64,000 nucleotides of DNA from Photobacterium indicum (GTDB lineage Bacteria > Pseudomonadota > Gammaproteobacteria > Enterobacterales > Vibrionaceae): positions 62,001-126,000 of the forward strand of contig NZ_PYOC01000012.1 in NCBI RefSeq assembly GCF_003026215.1, given 5' to 3'. Positions 52,774-63,119 of this stretch are shown here, piece by piece. The notes below the pieces were generated by a model, which made no database searches, had not been told where the DNA came from, and saw only the letters and a program-made list of their open reading frames with translations. The first letter of the stretch is position 1; every line of letters begins with the position of its first letter. A program made the position numbers and the translations under genes.

Positions 52774-54204
52774 ATGAAACTGACTCTTCCTGATTATGAT
52801 CAAGCTAGTGTTCTGGTTGTTGGAGACATCATGCTTGATCGTTATTGGTATGGACCCACTGGGCGTATTTCGCCTGAAGCGCCAGTACCAGTAGTCAAAG
52901 TTGAGCAGATCGAAGAACGCCCTGGTGGTGCTGCAAACGTTGCAATGAATATTGCCGCCTTAGGTGGGCATGTTCATTTAGTTGGGTTAACAGGGATAGA
53001 TGAGCCAGCGAAAGCCTTAAATGAAAAGCTGACCTCGCTAGATGTACGGTGTGATTTTGTGTCGTTGCCTGATTACCCAACCATTACCAAATTGCGTGTA
53101 ATGAGCCGTGGGCAGCAGATGATCCGGTTAGATTTTGAAGAAGGTTTCCATGGTGTGGATAAGGGCCTTATTCTGCCGCGTTTAGAGCAATCTCTAACGC
53201 ATGTAAAAACGGTTATCTTGTCTGATTATGCGAAAGGTGCACTGGAGCATGTCAGTGCCATGATTAAGCTAGCACGTGAAGCGGGTAAGCCCGTCTTTAT
53301 CGATCCTAAAGGTACCGATTTTGAACGCTACCGTGGCGCTACATTATTAACCCCTAATCTATCTGAATTCGAACTTGTTGCCGGTAAAGTGACGAGCGAT
53401 GATGAACTAGTAGCAAAAGGGTTTGAGCTGATCGAGCGATTTGATTTTGAAGCGCTATTGGTTACACGCAGTGAACATGGCATGACCTTGCTACAGAAAG
53501 GACAAGCGCCTTTGCATCTGCCGACACTTGCTCAAGAAGTCTATGACGTAACAGGTGCTGGCGATACGGTGATATCAGTATTAGCTTCTTCTGTTGCTGC
53601 GGGTAAATCGTTAGCGGATGCTTGTAAACTAGCCAATGCTGCGGCAGGTGTCGTGGTCGCTAAGTTAGGCACCTCGACACTATCAACCATTGAACTGACT
53701 GAAGCTATTTATGGTAGCCAAGATAGTGGCTACGGTGTGATTGTTGAAGCAGATCTTAAGCAAGCGGTATCAGTAGCAAGAAAACGTGGTGAAAAGGTTG
53801 TAATGACTAATGGCTGTTTCGATATCTTGCATGCGGGTCATGTTGCTTATCTAGCAGAGGCCGCTAAATTAGGTGATCGTTTAATTGTTGCGGTGAATTC
53901 TGATAGCTCAGTGCAAGGTCTAAAAGGCCCTGGTCGTCCAGTTAACCCAGAAGATCGTCGTATGGCGGTATTGGCAGGCCTAGGTGCTGTTGATTGGGTG
54001 GTTCCATTTACGGAAGAAACGCCTCAACGTTTAATCAGTGAGATATTACCAAGTCTGCTGGTTAAAGGTGGTGATTATAAGCCTGAAGATATTGCGGGCG
54101 GAAAAGAGGTTATTGCTGCTGGTGGCGAAGTGCGTGTTCTGAATTTTGAAGATGGTTGCTCTACCAGTAAGATCATTGAAGCGATTCGTGGCGGCAAAGG
54201 TTAA
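52774..54204 (+). CDS. hldE: Bifunctional heptose 7-phosphate kinase/heptose 1-phosphate adenylyltransferase
   Basis: 476 residues from the ATG at 52774 (preceded by GGAG), matching the 477 of E. coli. The PfkB-type sugar kinase domain (about 1-318) has DIMLDRYWYG, RPGGAANVAMNIAALGG and VTGAGDTVISVLA. The cytidylyltransferase-fold domain (about 344-476) has TNGCFDILHAGHVAYL and VKGGDYKPEDIAG. It makes ADP-heptose for the LPS inner core. Follows glnE as in E. coli. Confidence 0.97.
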   Translation: MKLTLPDYDQASVLVVGDIMLDRYWYGPTGRISPEAPVPVVKVEQIEERPGGAANVAMNIAALGGHVHLVGLTGIDEPAKALNEKLTSLDVRCDFVSLPDYPTITKLRVMSRGQQMIRLDFEEGFHGVDKGLILPRLEQSLTHVKTVILSDYAKGALEHVSAMIKLAREAGKPVFIDPKGTDFERYRGATLLTPNLSEFELVAGKVTSDDELVAKGFELIERFDFEALLVTRSEHGMTLLQKGQAPLHLPTLAQEVYDVTGAGDTVISVLASSVAAGKSLADACKLANAAAGVVVAKLGTSTLSTIELTEAIYGSQDSGYGVIVEADLKQAVSVARKRGEKVVMTNGCFDILHAGHVAYLAEAAKLGDRLIVAVNSDSSVQGLKGPGRPVNPEDRRMAVLAGLGAVDWVVPFTEETPQRLISEILPSLLVKGGDYKPEDIAGGKEVIAAGGEVRVLNFEDGCSTSKIIEAIRGGKG

Positions 54205-54267
54205 TACTATTCTGGTTCACTCTGGATAAGTATTGGTTTTTAATTCCACTTGCTGGAATTGAAGCAT

Positions 54268-54300
54268 AAAAAAGCGCCATAGAGTATGGCGCTTTTTTTA
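54268..54300. terminator. Bidirectional terminator between hldE and tolC
   Basis: AAAAAAGCGCCAT / ATGGCGCTTTTTT with an AGAGT loop between the convergent genes. Confidence 0.9.
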
Positions 54301-54379
54301 TATCTGTATCGTTGCATTACCTACTTCGAAGTACTATTCAATAGAAGCCGTATTCGATGAAAAAATGCGAACGAGAAGA

Positions 54380-55666
54380 TTATTTTTTCGCAGCAATCAA
54401 GCCTTTGTTAACATCAATGATGTCTTGTTCGTTCAATGAACCAACGGCTTGTTTAAGCTGAATTTGACTGATGATGTACTGGTAACGAGAGCTTGATAGC
54501 TGACGGTTTGCATCGTATAAACGACGTGTTGCATCAAGAACATCAACAATAGTACGTGTACCTACGTCAAAACCAGCTTCAGTTGCTTCTAATGCTGATT
54601 TAGCTGAAATAACAGACTGTTGGTAAGCGCGGATAGCACCAATCGTGGCATTTATGTTGTTATAAAGAGCACGTACATCTTTTACAACACCACGGTATGA
54701 ACCTTCTAAATCTTCGCTCGCAGACACATAATTAAACTGTGCTTGTTTCACTTCAGAGGTTGTTCTACCACCGGTATAAACGGGTAAGTTTAAATTGATA
54801 CCAGCCGTTAATGTACCTTCATCGGTAATACTAATTTTATCATCGTAGTTGTAACCAGCATCAAACGACAATGTTGGTAAATGACCTGATTCAGCAAGTG
54901 AAATATTATCACGTGCAACATCTTGAGAAATACGCGATGTTAGCAAGGTTAAGTTTTCATTGGCCGCATCTTGTAGCAAGCTTTCAACGTTCGATTGTGG
55001 TGCGCTAGCCGAGAAACGTGCCGTATCTAAGATATTTAGGTTAGTGTGTTCTTGACCCGTGATCTCACGAATTTCTTCGTAGCTGTTGATTAGTGCATTC
55101 TCATTCAGAATTTCATCAGCTAATACGCTATCGTATTGAGCCTGAGCATCATGCACGTCAGTGATCGCTGATAGACCAACTTCAAAACGTTGCTTAGTTT
55201 GCTCTAATTGACGACCTACAGCGGCTTTTTCAGCACGAACAAATTCAAGATCATCCATTGCTTTAAGCACATCGAAATAAGATTGTGCGACACGGTAGAT
55301 TAAATCTTGTTGTGATGCGGCGTAAGAGGCATCGCTTTGGCGAGCCACTTTTTCTGCAATATCGAGATTTATCCAGCTAGAGCGATTATAGATAGACTGA
55401 CTAAGGCTCAAACCACCGTTAAAACCATCAGAATCACCGTCCAATGTCGCAACGTTATATCCAGCCGTTAAATTAATTTGTGGCAGTAGTGAACTACGTG
55501 ATGAGTTGATTGCCTCAAAAGCAGAATCTTTATCTGAAGCCGCTCTTAATAACTGAGGATCGTTTTGTTTTGCTTGTTGGTAGATGTTAGCAAGATCATC
55601 AGCCAGTGCTGTTTGGCTGAAACTGCCAAGCGCAACGCTAATAATGAGCGGAAGCAATTTTTTCAT
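54380..55666 (-). CDS. tolC: Outer membrane efflux/secretion channel TolC
   Basis: 428 residues. Signal peptide 1-22 (ending ALA), then two OEP repeats (about 25-215 and 225-415) with the typical helical pattern, including LSQSIYNRSSWINLDIAEK and LPVYTGGRTTSEVKQAQFNY. Shorter than E. coli TolC (493) because it lacks the long C-terminal tail; usual for vibrio TolC. Outer membrane partner of multidrug pumps and type I secretion. Confidence 0.95.
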   Translation of the reverse strand: MKKLLPLIISVALGSFSQTALADDLANIYQQAKQNDPQLLRAASDKDSAFEAINSSRSSLLPQINLTAGYNVATLDGDSDGFNGGLSLSQSIYNRSSWINLDIAEKVARQSDASYAASQQDLIYRVAQSYFDVLKAMDDLEFVRAEKAAVGRQLEQTKQRFEVGLSAITDVHDAQAQYDSVLADEILNENALINSYEEIREITGQEHTNLNILDTARFSASAPQSNVESLLQDAANENLTLLTSRISQDVARDNISLAESGHLPTLSFDAGYNYDDKISITDEGTLTAGINLNLPVYTGGRTTSEVKQAQFNYVSASEDLEGSYRGVVKDVRALYNNINATIGAIRAYQQSVISAKSALEATEAGFDVGTRTIVDVLDATRRLYDANRQLSSSRYQYIISQIQLKQAVGSLNEQDIIDVNKGLIAAKK

Positions 55667-55916
55667 GAATGCCTTTCCTGGTCCTGATAAAAGATAAAAA
55701 TATACGCAAAGAATCAGTGTACCTTAAGAAAGCTTACTAGGAACTGATCATTACGTAGTTTTACTTAATATATCGTTGTTTATTTAATCATATGTGATTG
55801 TAAACTATCCAACTAGGAATGATTACTTAAAAAAATTCACAAAATTTATGAAAAATGTTGAATTTGATCATTGCTGCTGACCCTTTTGAATGAAAAGATA
55901 GGGGATTCAGGAGAGC

Positions 55917-56552
55917 ATGGATGACCCAAAAGTGTCTTTAAGTGAAAACCAACCTTTTTATACCAAGGATGATGTTGAAATTTTGTCGTCAGAAAAAGTA
56001 TATAACGGCTTTTTCAGTATGGTGAAATACCGCTTACGACATAAATTGTTTGATGGTAGTTGGAGTAAGCCACTTGATCGTGAATTATTCGAACGTGGTC
56101 ACGCTGCGGCATTGCTGCCTTATGATCCCATTGAAGATAAAGTCGTAATATTGGAACAATTTCGTATTGGCGCTATGGTGGCTGAATTTACACCGTGGCA
56201 GTTAGAAATTGTTGCCGGCATTATCGAGCCGGGTGAATCCGCTCACGATGTTGCGTGTCGTGAAGCGGTAGAAGAAGCTGGCTTAATGGTGACTGATTTA
56301 GAAAAAGTGACACGTTATTTATCGAGCTCTGGTGGCTGTTCTGAAGCATTGGATGTATTTGTGGGTCGCGTTGATAGTACGCAAGCACAAGGGATTCATG
56401 GCCTTATTGATGAAGGTGAAGATATTCGCGTTCATGTGATAACACGACAAGAAGCATACCAGTGGGTAGTGTCGGGAAAAATTGAGAATGCCGCATCGAT
56501 CATTGCGCTACAATGGTTGCAGTTGAACTACTTACGTTTACAAAGTAAATAG
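55917..56552 (+). CDS. nudF: ADP-ribose pyrophosphatase
   Basis: 211 residues with the Nudix box GIIEPGESAHDVACREAVEEAGLMV (about 99-123; GX5EX7REUXEEXGU) and an N-terminal NudF-type region. It hydrolyses ADP-ribose to AMP and ribose 5-phosphate. Divergent from tolC and first gene of the nudF-yqiB-cpdA-yqiA-parE run, conserved with E. coli. Confidence 0.94.
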   Translation: MDDPKVSLSENQPFYTKDDVEILSSEKVYNGFFSMVKYRLRHKLFDGSWSKPLDRELFERGHAAALLPYDPIEDKVVILEQFRIGAMVAEFTPWQLEIVAGIIEPGESAHDVACREAVEEAGLMVTDLEKVTRYLSSSGGCSEALDVFVGRVDSTQAQGIHGLIDEGEDIRVHVITRQEAYQWVVSGKIENAASIIALQWLQLNYLRLQSK

Positions 56553-56647
56553 TAAGTATCGCGAGCTAATTTTGGATTATGCTGGCGAAGTAGTTCTGAA
56601 TGATATTAATCAAGTCGATGGCACTTTCAGTGGTCTAAGGACACCTT

Positions 56648-57076
56648 TTGAATAAGCGATATACTGTTGATCTAACGGGTTTGATGCGTTTGTATGAAAC
56701 CAATTATGCGAAGCTTCTTCCATTATTGCCTAAAAGTGATGACGTCGGAGATGAATGCGCGTATTTAGTTTTTGAACATGAATATCGACTTAAAATTACT
56801 GAGTCAACCCGCTATACCACAGTAATTTGCTTGTGGTTGCATAATAAAACAGATGCAGTGGAATACTTAGTGCCGCGTTTGACGGTAAGGTTATATCACG
56901 ATGCAAAAGTGGCGGAAGTGTGCTCTGCTCAGCAGATTTCACGACTTAAGCCACGGTATGATTATCCCAATTTACGTATGTATCAAAAAGATGAAAAACA
57001 TCAAGTTAATCGCTTTTTGGGGGATTGGCTGACCTATTGCCTTAAGAATGGGCTCAGGAAGCAATCAATTTGTTAA
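56648..57076 (+). CDS. yqiB: DUF1249 family protein YqiB
   Basis: 142 residues from a TTG start preceded by AAGGA. YTVDLTGLMRLYETNYAKLLPLLP and the late DAKVAEVCSAQQISRLKPRYDYPN.RMYQKDEKHQVNRFLGDWL match DUF1249. Function unknown; always found between nudF and cpdA in this group. Confidence 0.88.
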   Translation: MNKRYTVDLTGLMRLYETNYAKLLPLLPKSDDVGDECAYLVFEHEYRLKITESTRYTTVICLWLHNKTDAVEYLVPRLTVRLYHDAKVAEVCSAQQISRLKPRYDYPNLRMYQKDEKHQVNRFLGDWLTYCLKNGLRKQSIC

Positions 57077-57107
57077 TTGAATTAGAATAGACAAGGTTTT
57101 TGACGTT

Positions 57108-57932
57108 TTGCAGACGTATTTTTTGCCACAAACGAACCCTAATAGTGTGGTTCTACTTCAAATAACTGATACTCATCTATTTGCTGATGAGTCGGGTTGT
57201 TTGTTGGGGGTGGCGACTAAAGATAGTTTTAATGCAGTGATAGACGCTGTAGATGCTTCCGCACGCCCGTTTGAAGCTATTGTAGCAACAGGTGATATTT
57301 CACAAGATCATACTGATGAATCTTATCAGCATTTTTCAGATGGTATTTCCCGCTGGTCTCAACCTTGTTTTTGGTTGCCGGGTAACCATGATTATCAGCC
57401 TGCTATGCACTCTGTTTTGCCATCGCCACAAATTAAATCGTGTGAGCAAGTGCTTGCAGGGGATTATTGGCAAGTCATACTACTTGATAGTCAAGTTCAG
57501 GGCGTACCGCATGGTGAGCTAAGTGAAGCACAGTTGTTGATGCTGGACGCTACGTTAAAGGCACACCCAGAACGTCATGCTTTAATATTATTGCATCACC
57601 ATCCATTAGTGGCGGGAAGTGCTTGGCTTGATCAGCATCAGCTGCACAATAATGAAGCCTTTTGGCAAATCATTGATAAGTACCCTAAGGTGAGTGCCGT
57701 CTTGTGTGGGCATATCCATCAAGAACTTGATTGTGTATATCATGGTGTGCGTGTGCTTGCGACACCGTCAACGTGTATTCAATTTTTACCCGATTCAAAT
57801 GACTTTGCTTTAGACAAAACTAACCCTGGTTGGCGTTACCTTGAATTAACCCGAGAAGGGCAGTTAAATACTGATGTTTGTCGTTTACAAGGTAGACGCT
57901 TTATCCCCTTGTTTAATTCAGCAGGCTATTAA
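57108..57932 (+). CDS. cpdA: 3',5'-cyclic-AMP phosphodiesterase
   Basis: 274 residues of the calcineurin-like metallophosphoesterase family. Metal ligands are visible in TDTHLF, VATGDISQDH, LPGNHDY, LLHHHPL and LCGHIHQE. It degrades cAMP and so tunes CRP signalling. TTG start. The next gene begins directly after its stop codon. Confidence 0.94.
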   Translation: MQTYFLPQTNPNSVVLLQITDTHLFADESGCLLGVATKDSFNAVIDAVDASARPFEAIVATGDISQDHTDESYQHFSDGISRWSQPCFWLPGNHDYQPAMHSVLPSPQIKSCEQVLAGDYWQVILLDSQVQGVPHGELSEAQLLMLDATLKAHPERHALILLHHHPLVAGSAWLDQHQLHNNEAFWQIIDKYPKVSAVLCGHIHQELDCVYHGVRVLATPSTCIQFLPDSNDFALDKTNPGWRYLELTREGQLNTDVCRLQGRRFIPLFNSAGY

Positions 57933-58511
57933 ATGAAACCGTTGTTGCTTTATATCCATGGATTCAACAGCTCTCCCTTGTCATTAAAAGCGCAGATAAT
58001 GGCAGAATACTGTAGGCAACATCGGCCAGATATTCGTGTTGAGATCCCGCAAATGCCTTGCTATCCGGCACAAGCTGCCACATTTATTGATGATTTAGTT
58101 AGCAACTTTAAGCAAGATTATACGATAGGCTTAGTGGGTAGCTCATTAGGTGGATATATTTCAACATGGTTAAATAACCGTCACCAGCTTCCTGCTGTAT
58201 TGGTTAATCCTGCGGTAAAGCCTTATGAATTACTGCAAGATTATCTTGGTGAACAAGTAAATCCTTATACCAGTGAAAAGTATTGGCTAGAGCCTCAACA
58301 TATTGATGAATTGAAAACCATGGATGTTGAACAACTTGTTGATCCAAAACAATTTTGGTTGTTACAACAAATGGGTGATGAAGTCTTAGATTATCGCCAA
58401 GCTGTAGATAAATATGCCGCAAGTAAGCAAACCGTTGAGCCAGATGGCGACCACAGTTTTGTTGATTTTGAACGCTTTCCTGCCGATGTAATTCAATTCT
58501 TAAAGCTATAG
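57933..58511 (+). CDS. yqiA: YqiA-type alpha/beta-hydrolase esterase
   Basis: 192 residues. YIHGFNSSPLS and the nucleophile elbow GSSLGGY (about 69-75) with a late catalytic His in DGDHSF are the UPF0227/YqiA esterase signatures. ATG abuts the cpdA stop. Confidence 0.92.
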   Translation: MKPLLLYIHGFNSSPLSLKAQIMAEYCRQHRPDIRVEIPQMPCYPAQAATFIDDLVSNFKQDYTIGLVGSSLGGYISTWLNNRHQLPAVLVNPAVKPYELLQDYLGEQVNPYTSEKYWLEPQHIDELKTMDVEQLVDPKQFWLLQQMGDEVLDYRQAVDKYAASKQTVEPDGDHSFVDFERFPADVIQFLKL

Positions 58512-58632
58512 CCGTAAATAAGCTAAGGTTATAGCTCGACTCACAATTGTGAGTTTTACCGTTGACCTCCGCTTGACAACCAAGCCGAGGTTACTGACTA
58601 TTGTTGCCAAATTTCTAGTAGCCTTCCGTAAT

Positions 58633-60516
58633 ATGACAGAGCAAAGCTATAACGCCGGATCCATTGAGGTTCTAAATGGCCTTGAGCCAGTACGCCGCCG
58701 CCCAGGTATGTATACCGACACGGTTAGGCCCAATCACCTTGGTCAAGAAGTAATTGATAACAGCGTCGATGAAGCGCTGGCTGGTCATGCCCGAAAAGTA
58801 GAAGTGATCCTTCATGCTGACCAATCACTTGAAGTGATCGATGATGGCCGAGGCATGCCAGTAGACATTCACCCTGTAGAAGGTGTCTCTGGTGTTGAGC
58901 TTATTTTATGTAAGCTGCATGCGGGGGGTAAATTCTCAAATGATAGCTATCAGTTTTCTGGTGGTTTACACGGGGTAGGTATTTCGGTTGTAAATGCCTT
59001 GTCTAAACGTGTTGAAGTATCCGTAAAACGTGATGGGCAAATTTATCAAATTGCATTTGAACATGGCGATAAAGTCTCAGAGCTCGAAGTTATTGGTACC
59101 TGTGGGCGCCGTGCGAAAGGTACGCGTGTGCATTTCTGGCCGGATGCTCGATATTTTGACAGCGCTAAATTTTCTGTTTCACGACTAAAAAGTGTCTTAA
59201 AAGCCAAAGCAGTGCTATGCCCAGGGCTTGAGATTGTTTTCACCAATAAAATTGCTGATGAAACCGTTCGTTGGTGCTACGAAGATGGCTTAAAAGATTA
59301 CCTGCTTGAAGGTGTGAAAGGGTATACCTTGTTACCTGAAGAACCTTTTGTTGGCGTATTTACCAGCCAAATTGAAGCGGCTGATTGGGCGCTGCTTTGG
59401 TTGCCAGAAGGTGGTGAATTAATCACTGAAAGCTACGTTAACTTAATTCCGACCGCGCAAGGCGGCACACATGTTAACGGTTTACGCCAAGGTCTATTAG
59501 ATGCCATGCGTGAGTTCTGTGAATTCCGGAATCTACTACCACGTGGTGTGAAACTAACGGCCGATGATATTTGGGACCGTTGTGCGTATGTTTTGTCGGT
59601 TAAAATGCAAGATCCTCAATTTGCAGGGCAAACGAAAGAGCGTTTGTCATCGCGTCAATGTGCAGCCTTTGTGTCTGGTGTTGTAAAAGATGCCTTTAGC
59701 CTTTGGTTGAATGAGCGACCACAACTTGCAGAGCAACTAGCAGAAACGTGTATTGCTAATGCGCATCGACGTATGCGAGCCAGCAAAAAAGTGGTTCGTA
59801 AAAAAATCGCTTCAGGACCAGCTCTTCCAGGAAAATTGGCCGACTGTTCTCAACAAGATCTTAATCGCACCGAGCTTTTTTTAGTGGAAGGTGATTCGGC
59901 GGGCGGTTCAGCGAAGCAAGCTCGTGATCGTATGTTCCAGGCGATCATGCCATTACGCGGTAAAATTCTAAACACTTGGGAAGTGTCTGCTGATCAAGTG
60001 CTGGCATCACAAGAAGTGCATGATATTTCTGTTGCTTTGGGTATTGACCCAGACAGCGATGATCTTAGCGGCTTACGTTACGGTAAAATTTGTGTACTTG
60101 CCGATGCCGACTCCGATGGTTTACACATCGCGACCTTGCTGTGTGCTTTGTTCATGAAGCATTTCGAAACCTTAGTACGTGCTGGGCATGTGTATATTGC
60201 AATGCCGCCGTTATATCGTATCGACTTGGCGAAAGAGGTGTATTACGCACTGGATGAAGATGAAAAGAACGGTATTTTGGATCGCCTAAGTACCAAGCGT
60301 GGCAAAGTGAACGTTCAGCGATTTAAAGGTCTGGGTGAAATGAACCCACTGCAATTGCGTGAAACGACAATGGATCCAAATACACGACGCTTGGTCCAGT
60401 TAACGATTGATGATGACACCAAAACCAATGAAATGATGGATATGCTGCTAGGTAAAAAGCGAGCAGAAGACCGTCGTTTTTGGTTGCAAGATAAAGGCGA
60501 TATGGCTGAGGTCTAA
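58633..60516 (+). CDS. parE: DNA topoisomerase IV subunit B
   Basis: 627 residues from the ATG at 58633 (E. coli ParE 630); the open frame begins at 58549 without a better start. GHKL ATPase region with NSVDEAL and DGRGMPV, transducer domain, and TOPRIM with EGDSAGG near 441-447 and DADSDG. With ParC it decatenates replicated chromosomes. Last gene of the nudF run. Confidence 0.96.
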   Translation: MTEQSYNAGSIEVLNGLEPVRRRPGMYTDTVRPNHLGQEVIDNSVDEALAGHARKVEVILHADQSLEVIDDGRGMPVDIHPVEGVSGVELILCKLHAGGKFSNDSYQFSGGLHGVGISVVNALSKRVEVSVKRDGQIYQIAFEHGDKVSELEVIGTCGRRAKGTRVHFWPDARYFDSAKFSVSRLKSVLKAKAVLCPGLEIVFTNKIADETVRWCYEDGLKDYLLEGVKGYTLLPEEPFVGVFTSQIEAADWALLWLPEGGELITESYVNLIPTAQGGTHVNGLRQGLLDAMREFCEFRNLLPRGVKLTADDIWDRCAYVLSVKMQDPQFAGQTKERLSSRQCAAFVSGVVKDAFSLWLNERPQLAEQLAETCIANAHRRMRASKKVVRKKIASGPALPGKLADCSQQDLNRTELFLVEGDSAGGSAKQARDRMFQAIMPLRGKILNTWEVSADQVLASQEVHDISVALGIDPDSDDLSGLRYGKICVLADADSDGLHIATLLCALFMKHFETLVRAGHVYIAMPPLYRIDLAKEVYYALDEDEKNGILDRLSTKRGKVNVQRFKGLGEMNPLQLRETTMDPNTRRLVQLTIDDDTKTNEMMDMLLGKKRAEDRRFWLQDKGDMAEV

Positions 60517-60653
60517 TTCGATTAGGCATGGCTTTGAATAATGTTTTTATTGTGTACCAGCATACATAAGATTGAGTTTGCGGGCTGTTTTAGCGCTGTT
60601 TTAAGCGTTCATGCAGCCCGTAAAAATAAATATATTAAACGGATTAACCCACG

Positions 60654-62924
60654 ATGACTGATGTCTCAATGGATGGCGTAGAACAGCTTCCACTTAGGAA
60701 GTTTACTGAAGACGCTTATTTAAATTACTCCATGTATGTAATCATGGATCGTGCCTTACCATTCATTGGCGATGGCTTGAAACCGGTTCAACGTCGTATT
60801 ATTTACGCCATGTCTGAGCTGGGTCTAAATGCGACGGCTAAATATAAAAAGTCAGCGCGTACTGTTGGTGACGTACTCGGTAAATTCCACCCTCATGGTG
60901 ATTCAGCCTGTTATGAAGCGATGGTATTAATGGCTCAGCCATTCTCATACCGTTATCCGCTCGTTGACGGGCAAGGTAACTGGGGGGCACCCGATGACCC
61001 TAAATCCTTCGCGGCAATGCGTTATACCGAATCACGTTTATCACGCTTTTCTGAGGTGTTACTGAGTGAATTAGGGCAAGGAACAGCAGACTGGGTGCCA
61101 AACTTTGATGGCACCATGAATGAGCCAAAAATGTTACCAGCGCGGTTACCGCATATTCTGTTAAACGGAATAACGGGTATTGCCGTTGGTATGGCGACAG
61201 ATATTCCGCCGCATAATGCGCGTGAAGTGGCAAATGCAGCCGTGCATTTGCTTGATAACCCGAAAGCTGATCTTGATGAATTAATGGAATTCGTCAAAGG
61301 TCCGGATTATCCTACTGAAGCAGAAATCATTACCCCAGTTCATGACCTAAAGAAAGTGTATAAAAGTGGTCGTGGTAGTATCCGAATGCGTGCGATATGG
61401 CATAAAGAAAATGGCGATATCGTCATTACTGCGTTGCCACACCAAGTATCTGGTGCGAAGTTATTAGAACAAATCGCGAACCAGATGCGTGCGAAAAAGT
61501 TGCCAATGGTTGAAGATTTGCGTGATGAGTCGGATCATGAAAATCCAACGCGTATCGTTATTGTGCCGCGCTCAAATCGTATTGATAGCGAACAATTAAT
61601 GAATCACTTGTTTGCTTCTACGGATTTAGAAAAAAGCTTCCGTGTAAACCTCAATATGTTGGGGCTTGATGGGCGTCCTCAGGTGAAAGGTTTACTTGAG
61701 ATCATCACTGAGTGGCTGATTTTCCGCCGTTCAACTGTGCGTCGTCGTTTACAGTATCGTTTAGATAAAGTGGTTGCGCGTTTACATATTTTGGAAGGTT
61801 TACTGGCGGCTTATCTTAATATTGATGAAGTTATTGAAATCATCCGTAATGAAGAGAATCCCAAAGCGGAGCTAATGTCTCGCTTTGACTTGAGCGTTAT
61901 TCAAGCAGATGCCATTTTAGAAATTAAACTGCGTCAGTTAGCAAAATTAGAAGAAATTAAGATCCGTGGTGAACAAGATGAACTCGCCAAAGAACGTGAT
62001 TATCTTGAGAAACTTCTAGGGTCAGAGCGCCGTTTAAGCACGCTAATTAAGAAAGAAATTCAAGCAGATGCAGAGAAGTATGGCGATGATCGTCGTTCTC
62101 CATTGGTTGAGCGAGCTGAAGCAAAAGCGTTAACTGAGCGAGATTTGATCCCAAGCGAAGCCATTACGGTCGTATTGTCTGAGAAAGGTTGGATTCGTCA
62201 TGCGAAAGGCTATGACGTTGATCCAACGAGCTTGAGTTATAAATCAGGCGATAACTACTTAGCTCATGCGCGTGGTAAGAGTAACCTACCGGCAATTTTA
62301 ATTGGTTCTGATGGTCGTAGCTATGCGTTGGAATCGCACTCTTTGCCTTCGGCTCGTAGCCAAGGTGAGCCAGTAACAGGGCGACTTAATTTAACTCCTG
62401 GCACAAATCTTCGCCAAGTACTCATGGCCGATGATGAACAGATGTGGCTAATGGGCTCTGATGCGGGTTATGGCTTTATTTGTAAGAGTACCGATATGGT
62501 CTCGAAGAATAAGAGCGGTAAGGCGTTACTGACAGTACCAGAAAAAGCAAAAGTGATGGCTCCACAGCCTATCTCGAATCTTGATACTGATGAGATTTTA
62601 GTCATTACCAATGAAGGCCGAATGTTGTTATTCCCAATCAAAGATTTACCGCAATTAGGTAAAGGGAAAGGAAATAAGATCATTAATATTCCATCGGCTC
62701 GTTCTAAGTCGCGCGAAGAGTTCTTGTCACAACTCATTGTGTTACCACAAGGAGAGCAAGTCACGATACATGCTGGTAAGCGAAAGATGGGCTTAAAAGC
62801 AAGTGATCTTGATAACTTCCGTGGTGAGCGTGGTCGCCGAGGCACTATGCTGCCTCGTGGTCTTCAAAATGTTACCCGCTTGGAAATCACCTCTACAGCA
62901 CAGGCGTCAGATAGCCCTGAATAA
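60654..62924 (+). CDS. parC: DNA topoisomerase IV subunit A
   Basis: 756 residues. The catalytic tyrosine is in AMRYTESRLS (about residue 124). The quinolone-determining stretch HPHGDSACYEAMVLMAQ keeps the sensitive-type Ser and Glu. The C-terminal beta-pinwheel repeats follow from about 500. Separated from parE by 137 bases. Confidence 0.97.
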   Translation: MTDVSMDGVEQLPLRKFTEDAYLNYSMYVIMDRALPFIGDGLKPVQRRIIYAMSELGLNATAKYKKSARTVGDVLGKFHPHGDSACYEAMVLMAQPFSYRYPLVDGQGNWGAPDDPKSFAAMRYTESRLSRFSEVLLSELGQGTADWVPNFDGTMNEPKMLPARLPHILLNGITGIAVGMATDIPPHNAREVANAAVHLLDNPKADLDELMEFVKGPDYPTEAEIITPVHDLKKVYKSGRGSIRMRAIWHKENGDIVITALPHQVSGAKLLEQIANQMRAKKLPMVEDLRDESDHENPTRIVIVPRSNRIDSEQLMNHLFASTDLEKSFRVNLNMLGLDGRPQVKGLLEIITEWLIFRRSTVRRRLQYRLDKVVARLHILEGLLAAYLNIDEVIEIIRNEENPKAELMSRFDLSVIQADAILEIKLRQLAKLEEIKIRGEQDELAKERDYLEKLLGSERRLSTLIKKEIQADAEKYGDDRRSPLVERAEAKALTERDLIPSEAITVVLSEKGWIRHAKGYDVDPTSLSYKSGDNYLAHARGKSNLPAILIGSDGRSYALESHSLPSARSQGEPVTGRLNLTPGTNLRQVLMADDEQMWLMGSDAGYGFICKSTDMVSKNKSGKALLTVPEKAKVMAPQPISNLDTDEILVITNEGRMLLFPIKDLPQLGKGKGNKIINIPSARSKSREEFLSQLIVLPQGEQVTIHAGKRKMGLKASDLDNFRGERGRRGTMLPRGLQNVTRLEITSTAQASDSPE

Positions 62925-62950
62925 GCCAGATTAGAGAAATTAATCTATAT

Positions 62951-62985
62951 ACAAACCCTTCATCATGGAGGGTTTGTTCTTTTTA
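62951..62985 (+). terminator. Intrinsic terminator after parC
   Basis: ACAAACCCT / AGGGTTTGT stem followed by TCTTTTTATTT. Confidence 0.85.
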
Positions 62986-63119
62986 TTTGTCTATCAGTTA
63001 ACAGTTTCGTTTGCTAGGAAGTCGTGTAAATAGGTTTATGTTCAATTAATACACATAATTGATGTAATTTCTCTTTGCCTGAGTATACTAGCGAACGCTT
63101 GTACGCTGAGGAGAGCTCC

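Noticed and set aside
60887..60938. Quinolone-resistance mutation in parC
   Set aside because: The determining stretch keeps the sensitive-type Ser and Glu (HPHGDSACYE).
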